Origin: Oscheius sp. JU75
Lineage: Eukaryota > Nematoda > Chromadorea > Rhabditida > Rhabditidae
Direction: 5' to 3'
Assembly (NCBI GenBank): GCA_037178855.1
Contig: JASJZC010000002.1
Coordinates: 1,240,001 to 1,304,000 of the forward strand
Length of the DNA stretch: 64,000 nt
The translations under genes and the position numbers were made by a program. Under the pieces are notes generated by a model, which searched no databases, was not told where the DNA came from, and saw only the letters and a program-made list of their open reading frames with translations. This document shows, one piece after another, positions 10,943 to 23,587 of this stretch (within the stretch, counting starts at the first letter, position 1; every line of letters begins with the position of its first letter).

Positions 10943-12814
10943 AGATTCTCTTCCTCAGTTCCTGGTAACAGGTGTCCATGTCCGCCTTCAGAGCAGTGAC
11001 AGTCAGAAGATACTCATCGGCAAGGACACCGTAAAGAGCGTTACGTTCACAACTACAAATTTTGTCTCATGAGGTTGTACGGAAGGGAACTCACACATCT
11101 GCCTGGACGCAGCAGTTCCTAAGCTTGAGGCATTCCCTGTTCTGAGCTAGGACGTCAGAGAGACAGTCCTCAGTGGGCTGCTCGGATGGAAGAACGAGAC
11201 GGAGCTCTTCTGGTTCGCAGGGGAGTTGCTAAAAGTTAGTCTTACGGAACAGAAAAACGGTCAAAGCTTTGGCTGAAATCCGATGGCATTTTCAAGTGAC
11301 TCCTTTTTTAGCTGTTTTTGGACCGAATACTTGTAATTTTTGCTCAGACATGTCCTGCATAGTTGTAAAGCGAATCAAATTCTACTACTTTTCAGAGTAT
11401 CGCTAAGCTGGAAAACGTCTTTTTCGATCCGGAAACTGCACTGAAAGGGTCGCGCCACCACTTTTGCCGACAAAAACAGCCCCATTGAGGTAAGCCTCAC
11501 TGGAAAAACCGTGTTCGCTTACGGCCACACCACGTTGAAAGTACGCCATCCCGTCCGATCTGGCAAGTCAAGCAACGTTGGGCCCGGTTAGTACTTGGAT
11601 CGGAGACGGCTTGGGAATCCCGGGTGTCGTAAGCTTTTTGCTTTTCCAGATTGTTGTCGAGACTTTTAGGGTTTTTTTCATTGTCTTTCAATTGAATTTT
11701 TTCTTTTAGAACTGTCCAGTAAACCAACCTTTTCTCTGAATTCCCTCGTTACATTGGCTACAGGAACACAATGTTCCAGGTAGTCTTGTGCCTGCTTTCT
11801 TCTCTTCATGACGTCGTCGTATTGCTTGGAAAACCTTAACTGGGCATTTTTTGTAAAGACAGTAATTACTTTAGCTTGCATTCAAAGTCGTTGACATCAA
11901 TGGGTTGAGGAAGCTCGTTGTAGAGGAGACTCCAGGACTGAAAGAATATAATGAGAGACAGAGACACTCACGTAAGCATCCCCTCCTTTTGGCAGATTCA
12001 ATGCTATGGAACATCTTGACCGAAGCAGAAGAAGGTCCTTCTGACAGCGAAGATACTTAGGGCAGAGCTCTTCCTTCTCAAACTTCATGGCCTCCTCGAC
12101 GGTCCTTCCGGAATCTGAATCGGATCTTTACTCTCTGTCTCTCTATCTGTCTGTCTCTCTGTTTCACGTACTCTGTAGGCACCCAGCCATCTTAATATCC
12201 AATTCTTCTTTGAGAGCTGTCACTTTCCTTCCAGCTTCACTGTATTCTGTAGCTTGTTCACAGCGAGGAGCAGGGTCGCAACATTGACGAAGGGCCTGAC
12301 ATCTGTTCTTCATCCTCATAATAGAGAGGGAACAGGTTCGGTTTTCTTTGGCTTCGTCGAAGGAACGGAGAAAAGGTGAGCAGAATCGAGCCTGAACGTG
12401 AACAGTCATTGTCACTGTCAGTGTCTCTTACCTTCTCTTTAGTGAACCTGTACTTAACATGTGACTTGACAGAATGTCTGACACAGTCCACCGTAGCATC
12501 CCTGTTCCCAGCTGTCAGTTCCTCCAACTGACGGAAGTCGTTTGAAAAGTTGATTCGGCAGTGTTCAGTGTATTTCTAGTACATTCTTCAGTAAGATACA
12601 GTGATTAGCTTACAGTCTCCTTGCTGTTTTCCATCTCACATAACTGGCTCATCTCTTCCAAGTCCTCGTTGCATTTCAAGTACTCGGAACAGACGTCTTT
12701 TAGTTGCAGCTTCTTATTCTAAAACTCATAGTCAATGAAAGAAAAGGATCGAACCTTGGAAGTAACGGAAACAGTCAGAAGAATCAACAGTGAAAGTATT
12801 CTCTGAAATCGCAT
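10941..12814 (-). CDS. Secreted cysteine-rich helical protein, unknown family
   Basis: A complete nine-exon model encodes 347 residues: 12755-12814, 12614-12718, 12432-12527, 12172-12391, 11972-12114, 11870-11937, 11729-11834, 11095-11228, 10941-11052; all phases close. The first exon is a signal peptide (MRFQRILSLLILLTVSVTSK). The mature part is charged, predicted helical, and carries about 23 cysteines, often as spaced pairs on helices and twice as CC (LRQCCDPAPRC and RNCCVQADVCERN). No transmembrane segment follows, so it should be secreted and disulphide-bonded. I do not recognise the family. The 11230-11728 intron carries 5S rRNA copy 3 on the opposite strand and a palindromic repeat. 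One intron is only about 35 bp (11835-11869), near the lower limit. Confidence 0.8.
11348..11402. repeat. Palindromic repeat upstream of 5S copy 3
   Basis: Diverged member of the GTTCTGCAAAGTTGTAG palindrome family (here GTCCTGCATAGTTGTAAAG with partner CTACTACTTTTCAGAG), followed by CGCTAAGCTGGAAAACG, as in the unit upstream of 5S copy 2. Confidence 0.6.
11517..11634 (+). rRNA. 5S rRNA gene, copy 3 (intronic, antisense to host gene)
   Basis: Full-length 118-bp 5S sequence followed by TTTTT. It lies in the seventh intron of the minus-strand cysteine-rich gene, thus antisense to it, as copy 1 is to its host. The flank immediately upstream differs from copies 1, 2 and 4, but the CCACTTTTGCCGACAAAAAC segment resembles the flank of copy 5. 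Confidence 0.95.
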
Positions 12815-14973
12815 GTTGCAATGAAGATAAGGGGGCGAATAGGTCCGACATGTTGATGATATCTGGATGACACACATATTTTAATGGTCAAATTGAGAAG
12901 AGGGGCACAGAGACATAGCCTAATTGAGGCCTATTTTGGTGGAAAGGCTTCTAATGCCCTCTTCTGTTGACGGTAACTAAATTGTATCCCTCTTCTTACA
13001 AAACTGTCATAGCTAGAAATATAGAAACAGACAGACAAAGGAACAGAGAGACAGAGATAGTTTTCCAGTTTTCTTTAAGACCCCTTGGAAACTTCCTTCT
13101 TCCTCTCACGTGGTTGGTAGAGAGTTTGTGTGTTTATTCAGGATTGTTTGAGCAATCGTTTTGGTGCCCGCCCGGCCGCCGGCCACATAGCAATTTCCAC
13201 CACGAATGGCATTCGATGCGAATAGGCATATATTGAACACTTTGACCCGGAGAGAAAGAGAGTATAATGGCATTACTCCTGGGACTAGCTCACAAACATC
13301 TACATAATTGCATATTGTGGGTAGATGAGAGAGTCTGCTCCCCTAGATCCACTGCTCGGTCAGTTGTTGCAAAGCGAAAAAGAGAAACAGATGGGCGAGC
13401 AAAAAAGACAGGGCTTCACAGCACTGGCGGTGATTGATTTTATGTCTATTTTCAGATAATGTTTTGCCAAATCATTCTTTGTCCCTGTCCCATATAGAAA
13501 CTGTTTTATTGGAAAGAAGACAGCGAATTGGTGAAGAAAAGCAAAGGCGGGCTAGTTTCCAGGTAGAAAACTCTACTTGACATTTCCTGCTAAGTTGAAG
13601 CCGGAGATAATTGTTTCCAGAAGTAGTTCAACGTTGCTACCCTCTACTAGGACGTCGTCCCATGGCTTTTGTCTCTCCAGTAGCTTCCACTCAAGTTGAA
13701 AATGTGTTTCTTCCTGTCTCTCTGTGTCACTGTCTTTCCGTTCCTCTGTCTCTCTGACTCTCTGTCTTTCTGCCATACCGTATCGGTCATCCTTTCATCT
13801 TCTATTCAAACGTCCCATGTTTCCTGAAATAAAAGAACAAAAAGGAGCCAGGTGTCCAGCAGTCCTTCCATTTGTTCTCCCATAAGAACATTCTCTTGTC
13901 GGAATCCCATTCCCACAGATAGAAGAAGAGTCTTATGTGCCTAGCGCCCCTAATGTCCCCTGCTCGTGCCCTCCACAGAGAGAGTCCCTTTGCTTCTCTC
14001 GACTCTCCTCAATCTTCCCTCATGCCCCACCGCCCTCTCGCCTCCATCGATGCTTTTTCAGCCGTTTTTCAGCCCGCGCATGCTCGCTACTCAATGTTGC
14101 GAATTCTTTTCGGATGTGAATGAGGCCCATCTCTCTTTTTGAACCTTTTGAACCTTGCGTAGAGATTCCTCATTTCTGTGAGAAGAGTCTTTTGTTGACA
14201 GATCAAACTAAAGGACGTCACTGTTCGAGAGAACCGGTACAGATCTCATTATGGGTTTAGACAGTGAAAAGAATTCTTGAAAACTGGCTAACAGATACTT
14301 TTTGCTATAAACTCTCCCCCTCCTCCTCCAATGAAAAGTTGAGGAAAAAATTGCAGACCTTTCTCCTAGAGGGTGCAACAACTTCCTGTTCGTTCTGACC
14401 TGTCCTTTCGAAACTTCCTTGTTACTTTCTGAATTAACCTGAAGCAAAAAGAGTCACACAGCCCCCGATGTTTATTATCAAAATGGACGGGCTGGAGCGG
14501 GAGAGAGAGAGAACGAAATAGCCGCAATCACATCATTCCGTTCGCCACTGTAAAATTGTGCCGAGTTGATTCGCCCCGCTCTCTCTCTCTCTCACTCTTT
14601 CTTTCTTTCTTTCTCTCTCTCTCTCTCTCAATCTAATCTAATCTTTTTTACATTCAACTCTCGAGCTACGCAACATCTCGTCATGTGCCTTTTTTTCTCC
14701 TGACCTGGCGCCTGCTTTTTTCAACCCCGATTTACGCCCCGATGGGAATGGTTCGCTCTGGCAGTAGAGGGACATGGATTGGAGTCAATTTTGCCCCACC
14801 CACGTTCGACAGAAAACAACGGAAAACAACCGTTCCCGGGGCTCACTCATATCATACTTTTGTCATGTTCGCTCACCCATACGAGCTAGGGCTCTCACAC
14901 TGTGCCTTGTAATGTGCTGTGCAAGTCTCACCCGTACCAACTATAATTCAGCTCAAAGAAGTGATTTTTAAGC

Positions 14974-15225
14974 TTAGTGATGTTTTGAAAAGTTGTAGCC
15001 AAGATCAAATGCAACAACTTTGCAGAACATGCTTCAGCTGAAACCCGTACCGTGAACATAAAAGAGGGCTCTTATTGTCAGAGAAGTTATGCAATTTTGA
15101 AAAGCGCGCCGAAACTCTCAACATCAGTGCAACTTTTAGAGTTCATAACATTATACTTCGACCTTGCGATATTCCACAAAGTTGTAGATAAGATCCAGTG
15201 CAACAAACTTTTCAGAACATGTGAA
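14974..15225. repeat. Two tandem copies of the palindromic repeat
   Basis: Copies at 14974-15037 and 15163-15225 share the layout AAGTTGTAG-(A)-AAGATC-N-TGCAACAACTTTGCAGAACAT. Each can fold on itself. They sit in the same orientation about 190 bp apart. Confidence 0.7.
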
Positions 15226-16227
15226 ATTCGGAAAAACAAGGTATAGGTCCTAAAGGTGAGCGTGAAGTGACAAGCTCGGACATTGTTTCGGTTTGGCATG
15301 ATAGTTGGATGTCTAAAATTGCAACAATCCCAAATTTTTGTGCCTACTTTTATGATCTTAAGTGTAATATCCTCCTACAGTAGGACCCAGGAAATTGAAC
15401 ACAATTGCGTAATAATCCCTCTGGAACTGGAATCAAGTTGGCTGTGTACTCAACCTTTACCAAAGAAGGATCAGTTTGACTCATACTTCTCCACGAGTCT
15501 GGGTCATTCTCTAAAAATTGGATAGAGATCATTGGCTCAATTAGGAACAAGACTCCCTCTTTCCCTCCCCAACCCTTACTTTCTCCCTCAACCTGAGTAA
15601 ATACACCTTCTTCCCAGAGAGAAAGACAAACGAATGACTCAATCCGAGAACAAACTTTTTTCACTCAAGATCCAAGAATTTCTCTGACCCTTGCTGTCCA
15701 TCTATTCGCTCTTTTCACTGTCATCATTACCACCTGATCGAATCAATCTCCCTCTTCTCTCTCTTGCTTTTTCCCTCTCATGCCGGGGCGCAACTTGTTT
15801 CGGGGGCCGGCAGTGAGCGTGAGACGCAGAGGGGTCGTGGGAATGGCCACGGGGTTAGAGTCCAGGCTGCAAAGGCTTCTCTCTCGCATGTTGCCAGCCG
15901 TGGAGAAGGGGAAATGAGTGCATCCGTCCTCATCAAACCATATAAACTCTCAATTTTCCCCTCTATCTTCCTAGCTCTCTGTCTTTCTGTCTCTCTGTTT
16001 CTCTGTCTCTTTGAATCAGGTCTTCTGACCTGTTCCGTCTTTCAAAAGGCTCCTTCCAATTCATTCCTGGCCCTTTGTCCCATTTTCGTCTTTTCTAAAG
16101 ACTTTTTTTCTTCTTTCAGATTCAATACATTCTGGTTCCAATTCCCAGCTCAAACTGTCCAGTAAAACGCGTCTTTCTCTCGACCCATCAAAAACTTCCT
16201 CCCCTCTTTTGACACGCTCAAAATACA

Positions 16228-16270
16228 GACTCAAGGTCGGAAGGAGCCAACTATTAGCTGACCTTGAGTC
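16228..16270. repeat. Perfect 11-bp inverted repeat, 21-nt loop
   Basis: GACTCAAGGTC at 16228-16238 pairs with GACCTTGAGTC at 16260-16270. Confidence 0.6.
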
Positions 16271-18520
16271 AATGTTTAGAAAAGGGATTTTTCCAGGGTA
16301 TCTTTTTAAAATCGTCCTGTATCCAGCCTAATGTCTTTTCATGAGAGTTAAAGGACTACGATAACTTGTTAAATACCTTTTTTTTTTGTTTTCAATGCGT
16401 CGAAACCTACCGCCCATTAGTTCTTTTTACTCGTGATTTTCTCTTGTTACCGATCACTAGCAGACTGTTTGGTTCTTGGCATTTTTTCATGGACTGTCTG
16501 TCCATTCTCTTCAATTACCCCTTCTTGAAGCTTTTACTCTGCCATTCTAGTAGTATTCTGTGCCGCAATTTCCTCAAGTGTCACGGGGTCGTTCATTGGA
16601 GTGCGCGAAAGAGAAATTGACTGATTTACAGAGGGGGACCACATGTGGTTCTCTCGCTCGCAACGCCATGCCTTTCGCCACTAGAACCATGAAGGAAGTA
16701 GAGAGTGATGGCTCTTTATACTCTTTTTACGATTCGATTAAATCTCTGTCTTTCTGATTCTCTACCTCCCTGTCTCTGCCCCCTTTCCGGATGGACCATC
16801 CTTCATATTCTTATTCTCACGCTCGTCATTAACTATTCATTCGCTTCATGAATACGTTGCGCGTACCTCTTTCTCCATCTCTCGTCTTCTCTTTTTGATT
16901 GAATATCTTCATCCGTCGTCTTCTGCAAAAACCTCCCTATTTTTGTCCGGAGGCATCAGCTGAAAAACTTCCTAATCCGAATAGGATTATGCGCTATATC
17001 TACTAGATTGCTGATCGGCTTTGCTTGATGCAACTAACGGGGGGTTTGATGTAATCAGTTATATTAAGTATTGAGATTGAACAGGTGGAGTTGTATGAGT
17101 CAGAGCAAAAGGCGGGAAAACACGCACGTTTCTAATAGACGAGGATATACAGAGCTGTGACTTTTGTACTCTGTGAAATCAGAACCTGAGCTTGATCCCC
17201 TGGAAAGCTGGGATTTCTATACAGATTTAGCGGAAAAGAACCAAAACACTAATCAGAAGCTTTCTAGGCACATCTCTTGACATATCCTGGTTTTTGGTTC
17301 CGAAACTTGAAGTCAATTTTGCGAAACGGCACCTCCATATATTCCTCCTGTTTCTCATGGGTATACTTGTAACCACAACGGTACTCTTTCGTCTCTCTAA
17401 CAGATACCAAACTTGATGCTGATAGTGACAGTCCTGAAAGGGTAGAAGACTTTGGGTTAAATTCTGTTAGACCTCGAGTCTCTCTGTCTTTTCATGGCAG
17501 AGCGTACTGTAAGACTTTCTTTTAGGTGCCACTGACAGTTCTGTCTATTCAAAAGAGCTCTAGAGTCTAGACTGACTGACTCACTGTCTCCGTTTCTGCC
17601 ACAGTCTCCTTTCCCCTCCGTTTTCAGACTGACTCAGTCGCTCTCTGACAAATCCATGTCTCATCCCCACCTGGCTCTAGAGACAGTTTTGTCACCAGAT
17701 CCTAGTCCCATCCATTCCATTCCCTTCTCCTCCTTTTGACCATAGAATTTCCTTCACCAAAATTTTTAAGAGGTAGAGAGTGAAAAAAGTTTTGAAGGGA
17801 GAGAGAAGGCACGGGGGAACAGGTTCGGCATCGGTGTCCCCCCGCCGTTCGCATCCCCCCTAACATCGACTCAAACTGTCCACGCACAGGTCCGTACCTA
17901 AACCAGTGCATAGTTAGGTGGCAGCTAGGCGTCTCCCATATTATCTCGGCAACTTTTCTCCTCTGGGGAATCACTAGACGTCTTCCTTGTCAACAGTTAT
18001 GTCAACACACTCTCCACGTGGATTTACATTGTTTGACGAGGGGTCGGTTTTTTCGCGGGGGCCTGTTACAGGGTCGCGGGGAACAATCCGCATGTCCAAT
18101 TACAGGTATGCGGAGGGTGCCTTCTTTCTCATTTTTCCTCGTAAACATTTTATTAATAGGGGGTCTTGTTTTGCTCCGGCCAGGTGTCCTATATTGTGAG
18201 AAAATCAGGAAATGGACTGGAATCAATCTGGCCCTGATTTTAAAACATGGTCATTGAAACATTTATTGACGGAATGCACTTTTTGATGTCTGGCTGGAAG
18301 TACCTTTTTGATCGGGGTTAAACCAGATGCACTGAGTGTTCAAACAACACAGAGAGACAGAGACAGTTACTGTAAGAATTCCTTTGAGTCTCTTCCCTTC
18401 CGTTTCCCACATTTGCAACCCTCGGAACACTCATCATTTTCGAAAACACACGTGATCAGGCGTTCCTTCTCTGCTGCTTATTCTGCCTGCGGCAACACAA
18501 CAAACAACTGAGAGCAGGCG

Positions 18521-18555
18521 AGAGCCGTGCCGGGCTCGGCGGCTGGCACGGCTCT
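18521..18555. repeat. GC-rich perfect hairpin
   Basis: AGAGCCGTGCC at 18521-18531 pairs with GGCACGGCTCT at 18545-18555 around a 13-base GC-rich loop. No gene is adjacent, and its role is unknown. Confidence 0.6.
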
Positions 18556-21248
18556 GTGCGAATTATAAAGAGAGAGAAGAGAGAAACACACTCACGCGGA
18601 GGCTCCTATTATGAGAGCTGAAGCCCGGAAATTCCTTCACGTAATGAGCAAGCGTGTGTGTTAGTTTCAGATTGAGAAGCTCGCTCTCGAGAGTGAGAGT
18701 GAGAGTATTCTAATCTCTGCACTCTCGTCAATTAGTCTCTCCCGCGGCGAGAACATGTTGCACTTTCACGCCGGCTTGTCGCCGCCTAATACTCTTTGCA
18801 CTCTCTCCAGCTGACTCTTAATCATTCCTATCCGTTTCTGTTCCCGAATGCACAGGGGGAGTGTGGGAACATGAACAGAACCCTTGGGACAGCTGTCCAC
18901 TCTTTGTGGACGGAAAAAAGTGGATTTAGGCGGACAACAGGGGTCAATGAGCTTCTTTTTTTCCTGGTTGTTGATGACTCCTCCAAAGTGTCGTTTCTCT
19001 CTCTCTCTCGCTGTCTGTCTCCAAAAACTGTCATGTTGCAATGAGTGCGTCAGCTTTGAGGTGCCTAAGAAACTGAGTCTTTCCATTTTCTAATCCCATC
19101 TTCCGCTAAACTACTTTCCTATTCAGAACGTAGGTGTACATTAACGGACCGCTAGATCTCAAACACGACTCTCGACTCTTGACTTTCGGACTCGTGAACA
19201 GGATTTCTTTTGTGAAGTGGGCTTCTATATCTGTTCAGCAATGAATCCCGTTTTTCTCTAAAAAGCCTTATATTAAAAGTCGAGAGCCATGACGATTTGG
19301 TTCAGAACACAAAACTCACATCTTATGAATAAGTTACTAATTAACCGCCTGGTCTGAATATATTTTTACCTATGTCTCTGTCAATGATATGCCTCGGCCC
19401 TGTTCAAAACATTCCAAATCTTCCTTGTTGTTCGGAAAAACAGTTCCTGGCACCCGATAAATTGCAAAAAGCTGCCAGCTAATCCTCCTGTTTTACATCG
19501 GCAGTGCTTTGGAAATCGAGGGGTGCTTCCCGAGAGAGTGCCCGAAAAAATGCCCCCGACACAGATGTAAACTATTCCCTCCTCTTTCTCAGAGACCAGC
19601 AGGCTCTTTTTCTTATAATCTGTTTCAATTTTGATTCGGAAAATATTTTTACTTGACCTGATACTCAGCCTACACAGATTATTTTAATCCGGGTGGATCA
19701 AAATCTGTCGTGAACACTGTTTTTTTTGCCTAACCAAAAATTGATAAAAGGAAATTTTCTTAGCCGTTATTACTTTTCTACCCTATCTCTTTCTCTCACC
19801 CGGGTGTTCCGAGAGGTGGCCAGGCCATTCATTCATTCATTCCTCGCCCCCCCCCTTTCCGCGCCAAGTTGCAAATACTCAGCCCATTTTTCAGCCTAAA
19901 CAAATGTTTTCTCACATGTGTGCTTATGCTTGAGTTCTCTACTTAGTTTCAAGGCTATTTTCCTCTCAAGACCCTCTAGGGACCTGAGAATAGTGGTCAG
20001 TGCGAGAATTCCCATCCCAATCGTATTATCTCACCCGCTCTCTTTCCACAAACCCATCTCCTCTTTTTCTTCTGTTCCCCAAATTGATGGTGAGAGAGAA
20101 AATTGATTTAAAGTTTCGATGCCTCGTTTTTATCCAGTTTAATCCGTAGAGATTCCCCCCAAAAAAGTCTATAGTTTAGGCTGATCGCTCTTTGAGTGGC
20201 TAAATATGACATAGACTGTGCTGCGGTATTAAAAAAGAGGGTGGACTTTGCAGAATTTTTTTTTGCTAGGTAATTATAATCGGATTTGGGTGTCTGTTAA
20301 TGTGTAGGAATAAAAAGACATTTTAAACCAGACCAGGTATCTTATCTTACGATGTTTTGACATAAAATTTTTGCAATTCCAGGACAAAATTGTTAGACTT
20401 TCAATTTTTCATTTTAACCGCGCTTTAGATAGTAGAGATTTAATGGATCACGTAACGTCTGCGAACTTACAAGATTTAACAGCATTAAAAATACCAACTT
20501 TCGTGAAAAACCTCTACAAGCGTCAAAGTAAGACTGTTCTCCCACGAGACTTTTCCGTGTTTTGACTCGGAAGACAGTCAAATTAAAGCGTGCGTTTTCT
20601 CTATAGATAAAAGTCACATTTTGTCGAGACGTCATTTTCTATTTTTTCCTTACACTGGCTTCTCGAAAAACTTTACACTGGATCCGAATTTCGAAAGATC
20701 TTAATTTCTTAGATTAACTCTGTTGTACGTCTTTCAGTCTTATGATCCCAATTCTGACTAACTTGTTCATTTTGGGCCATCCTTGCGTAATATTTGTCCT
20801 TTACTAGCTTCCTCCTGCAAATAGCAAGCCAAATGTGTTCCTCTTCCTGGTAATTACCGGACATGTTCTCTTTACTCCCTTTTTTTCTAGAGGCTATTAC
20901 CCTTTGACAGCAGTACTCTTGGTTAAAAAGTGTCTCTTCCTCACTATCTCCAAGCCGTTTCACGAACAGGTGATAAGCCATGTGGGTGTTTATTATAGAA
21001 AAGAGAGCTGACAACAGCAGAACAGATAAGACCTTGTGTAACTCTCGAAAACAAGGAAATTATCCGACTGTCCCACTCCCTCTCTTTTTAACGAAACCGT
21101 CACACCTCGATTAACACGGCTTGCCTCTGTATGTTTATGTGGGCCGATTGTTTATTTGAGTCACTTTTTTTTTTGTGGGCCCGAGCTTCCTTGCTTCTCT
21201 TTTTCTTTTGTTTCTGTTCCTCTTTCTTAATAGAATTTCAGATCCGTC

Positions 21249-23587
21249 ATGGATCTGGGTGAGGGCCAATGCATGGTGTGCGGGGATCGCTCGGCAGGAA
21301 AACATTATGGAGTGATGGCTTGTTACGGTAGGTGGAGAGTGACAGCCTCTCTTAATCAATTCGTTTCAGGTTGCAAAGGCTTCTTTCGTCGCACAATCCG
21401 CAGTCAGCAGACCTACAACTGTCGCTTCAAGCAGAACTGCAACATTGACAAGGACCAGAGGAATGCCTGCCGGTTCTGTCGCTTCAAGCGCTGCATTGAC
21501 GTCGGCATGGAGCCGGACGGTACTTCTTTGTGTTCCACGAGATTATAATCGTATCTCTTTGCAGCAATCCGACCAGATCGTGACATTATTGGCAAGCAGA
21601 AGAACCCACGACGCAAGAAGATCAAGAGAGAGGACTCATCCCTTCCCTCACCGGATTCTGACGCCGGGTTAGTTGCGATTCTACCACTTAGGCCTTTTGT
21701 TTCCCTGCCCGTCTCCGATAGGAACGTATTTCCAAGAAAAAACACTTTTCGGCTCGAAGATTTTCCTACTAGCAAGTGACAGAGACAGGGAGAGCGTTGT
21801 TTTACAAAGTTATAGGGTAGCATATCTGGTGAGGTAATTCAGTTTACGCGGGCGCGGAGACTGTACGGGTGCACTCAAGGAGACATGAAGACACTGTCTT
21901 CTAATCCAACGGATTTTTTTCCAGGGGAATCGCTCACGACGACATGCTGGTCAACATTCTGATGGACGTCGAGGTTCAAAGCGCCACAGCTCGTAACCAA
22001 GGTCAAATGGGACTGCCGAGAATCAAGGAGGATCCTGACTTTGATCTGAGCCAACTGTTCCACAATCGTTTCGGGTCACACGATGACTGCTTCGAGGTAA
22101 CAGTTGTCTAGTCACCTCTAAGTTAAGGTTTAGATGGGCTACAACCAGGGAAAGACAGCATCAGTCGAAGACTTCTCCGCCGCCATGAGACGATATGTCC
22201 TCTCCACTGCCTACTGGGTAGATGCTCTCTTCCAGATGACCAATCTCCCCGATACACAAGAAAAGGTGAGTCAGAGCACAGAAAGGCAGAGTCCGCAAAT
22301 TGGATCATAGTTACGTAGGGGAGCTGTTGTTGGGCGAGAGTTAATGAGTCAGATGCAGCCGTACACAGAGTATACGGTAGCTGGTAGAGAGACAGGATTT
22401 ATGAAAGTATAGGTCACCTATTCAGAGTGAAAACGCTATGTTAATGCTAGAGAGGACAGTTTTTTTCTTAACATTATAAATTGTTTGGATGACATAAGAT
22501 TTTTACAGGTTGGACTTCTCCGTCACGTCTATGCTCAGTTCACGCTGTTCAGCATGGCTGCAAGAACTGCTCAGGTTGGTTTTTTGTTCAGTGAATAAGA
22601 AACAGAAGAGTCTTATCCACTTAAACATGTAATTTCAGCTCAACGGGGATTTGAACTCAATATGCCTCTGTAACCGAACAGTCATTCCCAGAGATCTTCC
22701 TCGCCATCTTCAAAGTTCAAAGTAACTTTTCCCCTGTCCGATCTAATTTTTCCTTTCAGCATCCTGGCAAATAATCTGATGGGTCGAGTCCTGGACGAGG
22801 TTGTGGCACCGATGAAAAAGCTCCAGTTGAACGAGATCGAGATAATTCTTCTGGCTACCTTGGTAGTTCTGGACCCAGGTAAAAGAATAGCCCATCTCAG
22901 CAATTGAAAACCTTTAGATGCACCCACACTCTCTGCTTCAAGCTCCCTGGCTTTGTCTGGCCTTCGTGACCGTGTTCAGAACGCTCTTTTCTGTCTAATC
23001 AGGGAGCAGTCACCTCTAATGCATACTGTGACAAGCCGATTCGGCAATCTGCTTCTCCTGCTGCCTCCCTTGGCCAAGTTGAGCTCACTCTTCAGCGAGA
23101 ATGTCCATCTGTATCGAGTCTTCGGTAACAGTCTACTAGATCCCATGCTGGCGGATCTTTTCTTTGCACAGCCGCAAGAGGTTAGTACAGTGTTACGGCT
23201 CAAAACAATCCGCTATTCCAGGTCATTCCTTCGCCTACTGCTAGACACAGCTCGGACGCTACTACCCAGACCCAGCAGGCTTCCCACTCACCGATTCTGC
23301 CTTCTGATCTACAAGAGGTCATTCAACAGGATGAGCAACAGCAGCATCTTGACCGACCCAATCCGGTACTTCCTAGTCCTCAGGGTAAGTATTCTGTCAT
23401 TATGTCACTCTGTCCAATGTCCCTACCTCACTCACTATCAATAAACGTAGTGGTTTCAGTGAGCACTTACAACAACGGCTTCTACTTCCCACCACCTCAG
23501 CAACAGTTTACGGGCTACAATCCGGGGCAGACCTACTCGGCACCGGCCTTCTTTGACTCTACCCAGCCACAGTTTCGTTTTATGTAA
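21249..23587 (+). CDS. Nuclear hormone receptor, HNF4-type supplementary NHR
   Basis: Eleven exons encode 485 residues: 21249-21327, 21370-21519, 21565-21667, 21925-22096, 22134-22265, 22509-22574, 22639-22721, 22760-22878, 22918-23180, 23222-23384, 23460-23587; all phases close. A TTTCAG acceptor lies 7 bases before the ATG. The N-terminal DNA-binding domain has the first zinc finger at C8, C11, C25 and C28, the P-box CYGCKGFFRR and the second finger in YNCRFKQNCNIDKDQRNACRFC, followed by DRDIIGKQKNPRRKKIKRE, a basic extension. The middle is an all-helical ligand-binding domain. The C-terminus is a Gln/Pro/Tyr-rich tail ending QPQFRFM. It should act in the nucleus on DNA half-sites; the ligand is unknown. 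Such receptors expanded in nematodes from an HNF4-like ancestor, and several control fat metabolism. Confidence 0.92.

Larger units (their letters stand above)
12815..21230. other. 8.4-kb gene-poor interval
   Basis: No exon chain could be supported on either strand. Contents seen: GAGACA/CTCTGT simple repeats (for example about 13020-13060 and 13705-13765), a CT microsatellite at 14580-14630, two palindromic repeats (14974-15037 and 15163-15225), and short perfect hairpins at 16228-16270 and 18521-18555. It probably holds the regulatory region of the nuclear receptor gene. Short single-exon frames here have no family resemblance. Confidence 0.5.

Noticed and set aside
15764-16165. 133-aa open frame in the gene-poor interval
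   Set aside because: It crosses a CTCTGT simple repeat and has no homologue, splice context or convincing composition.
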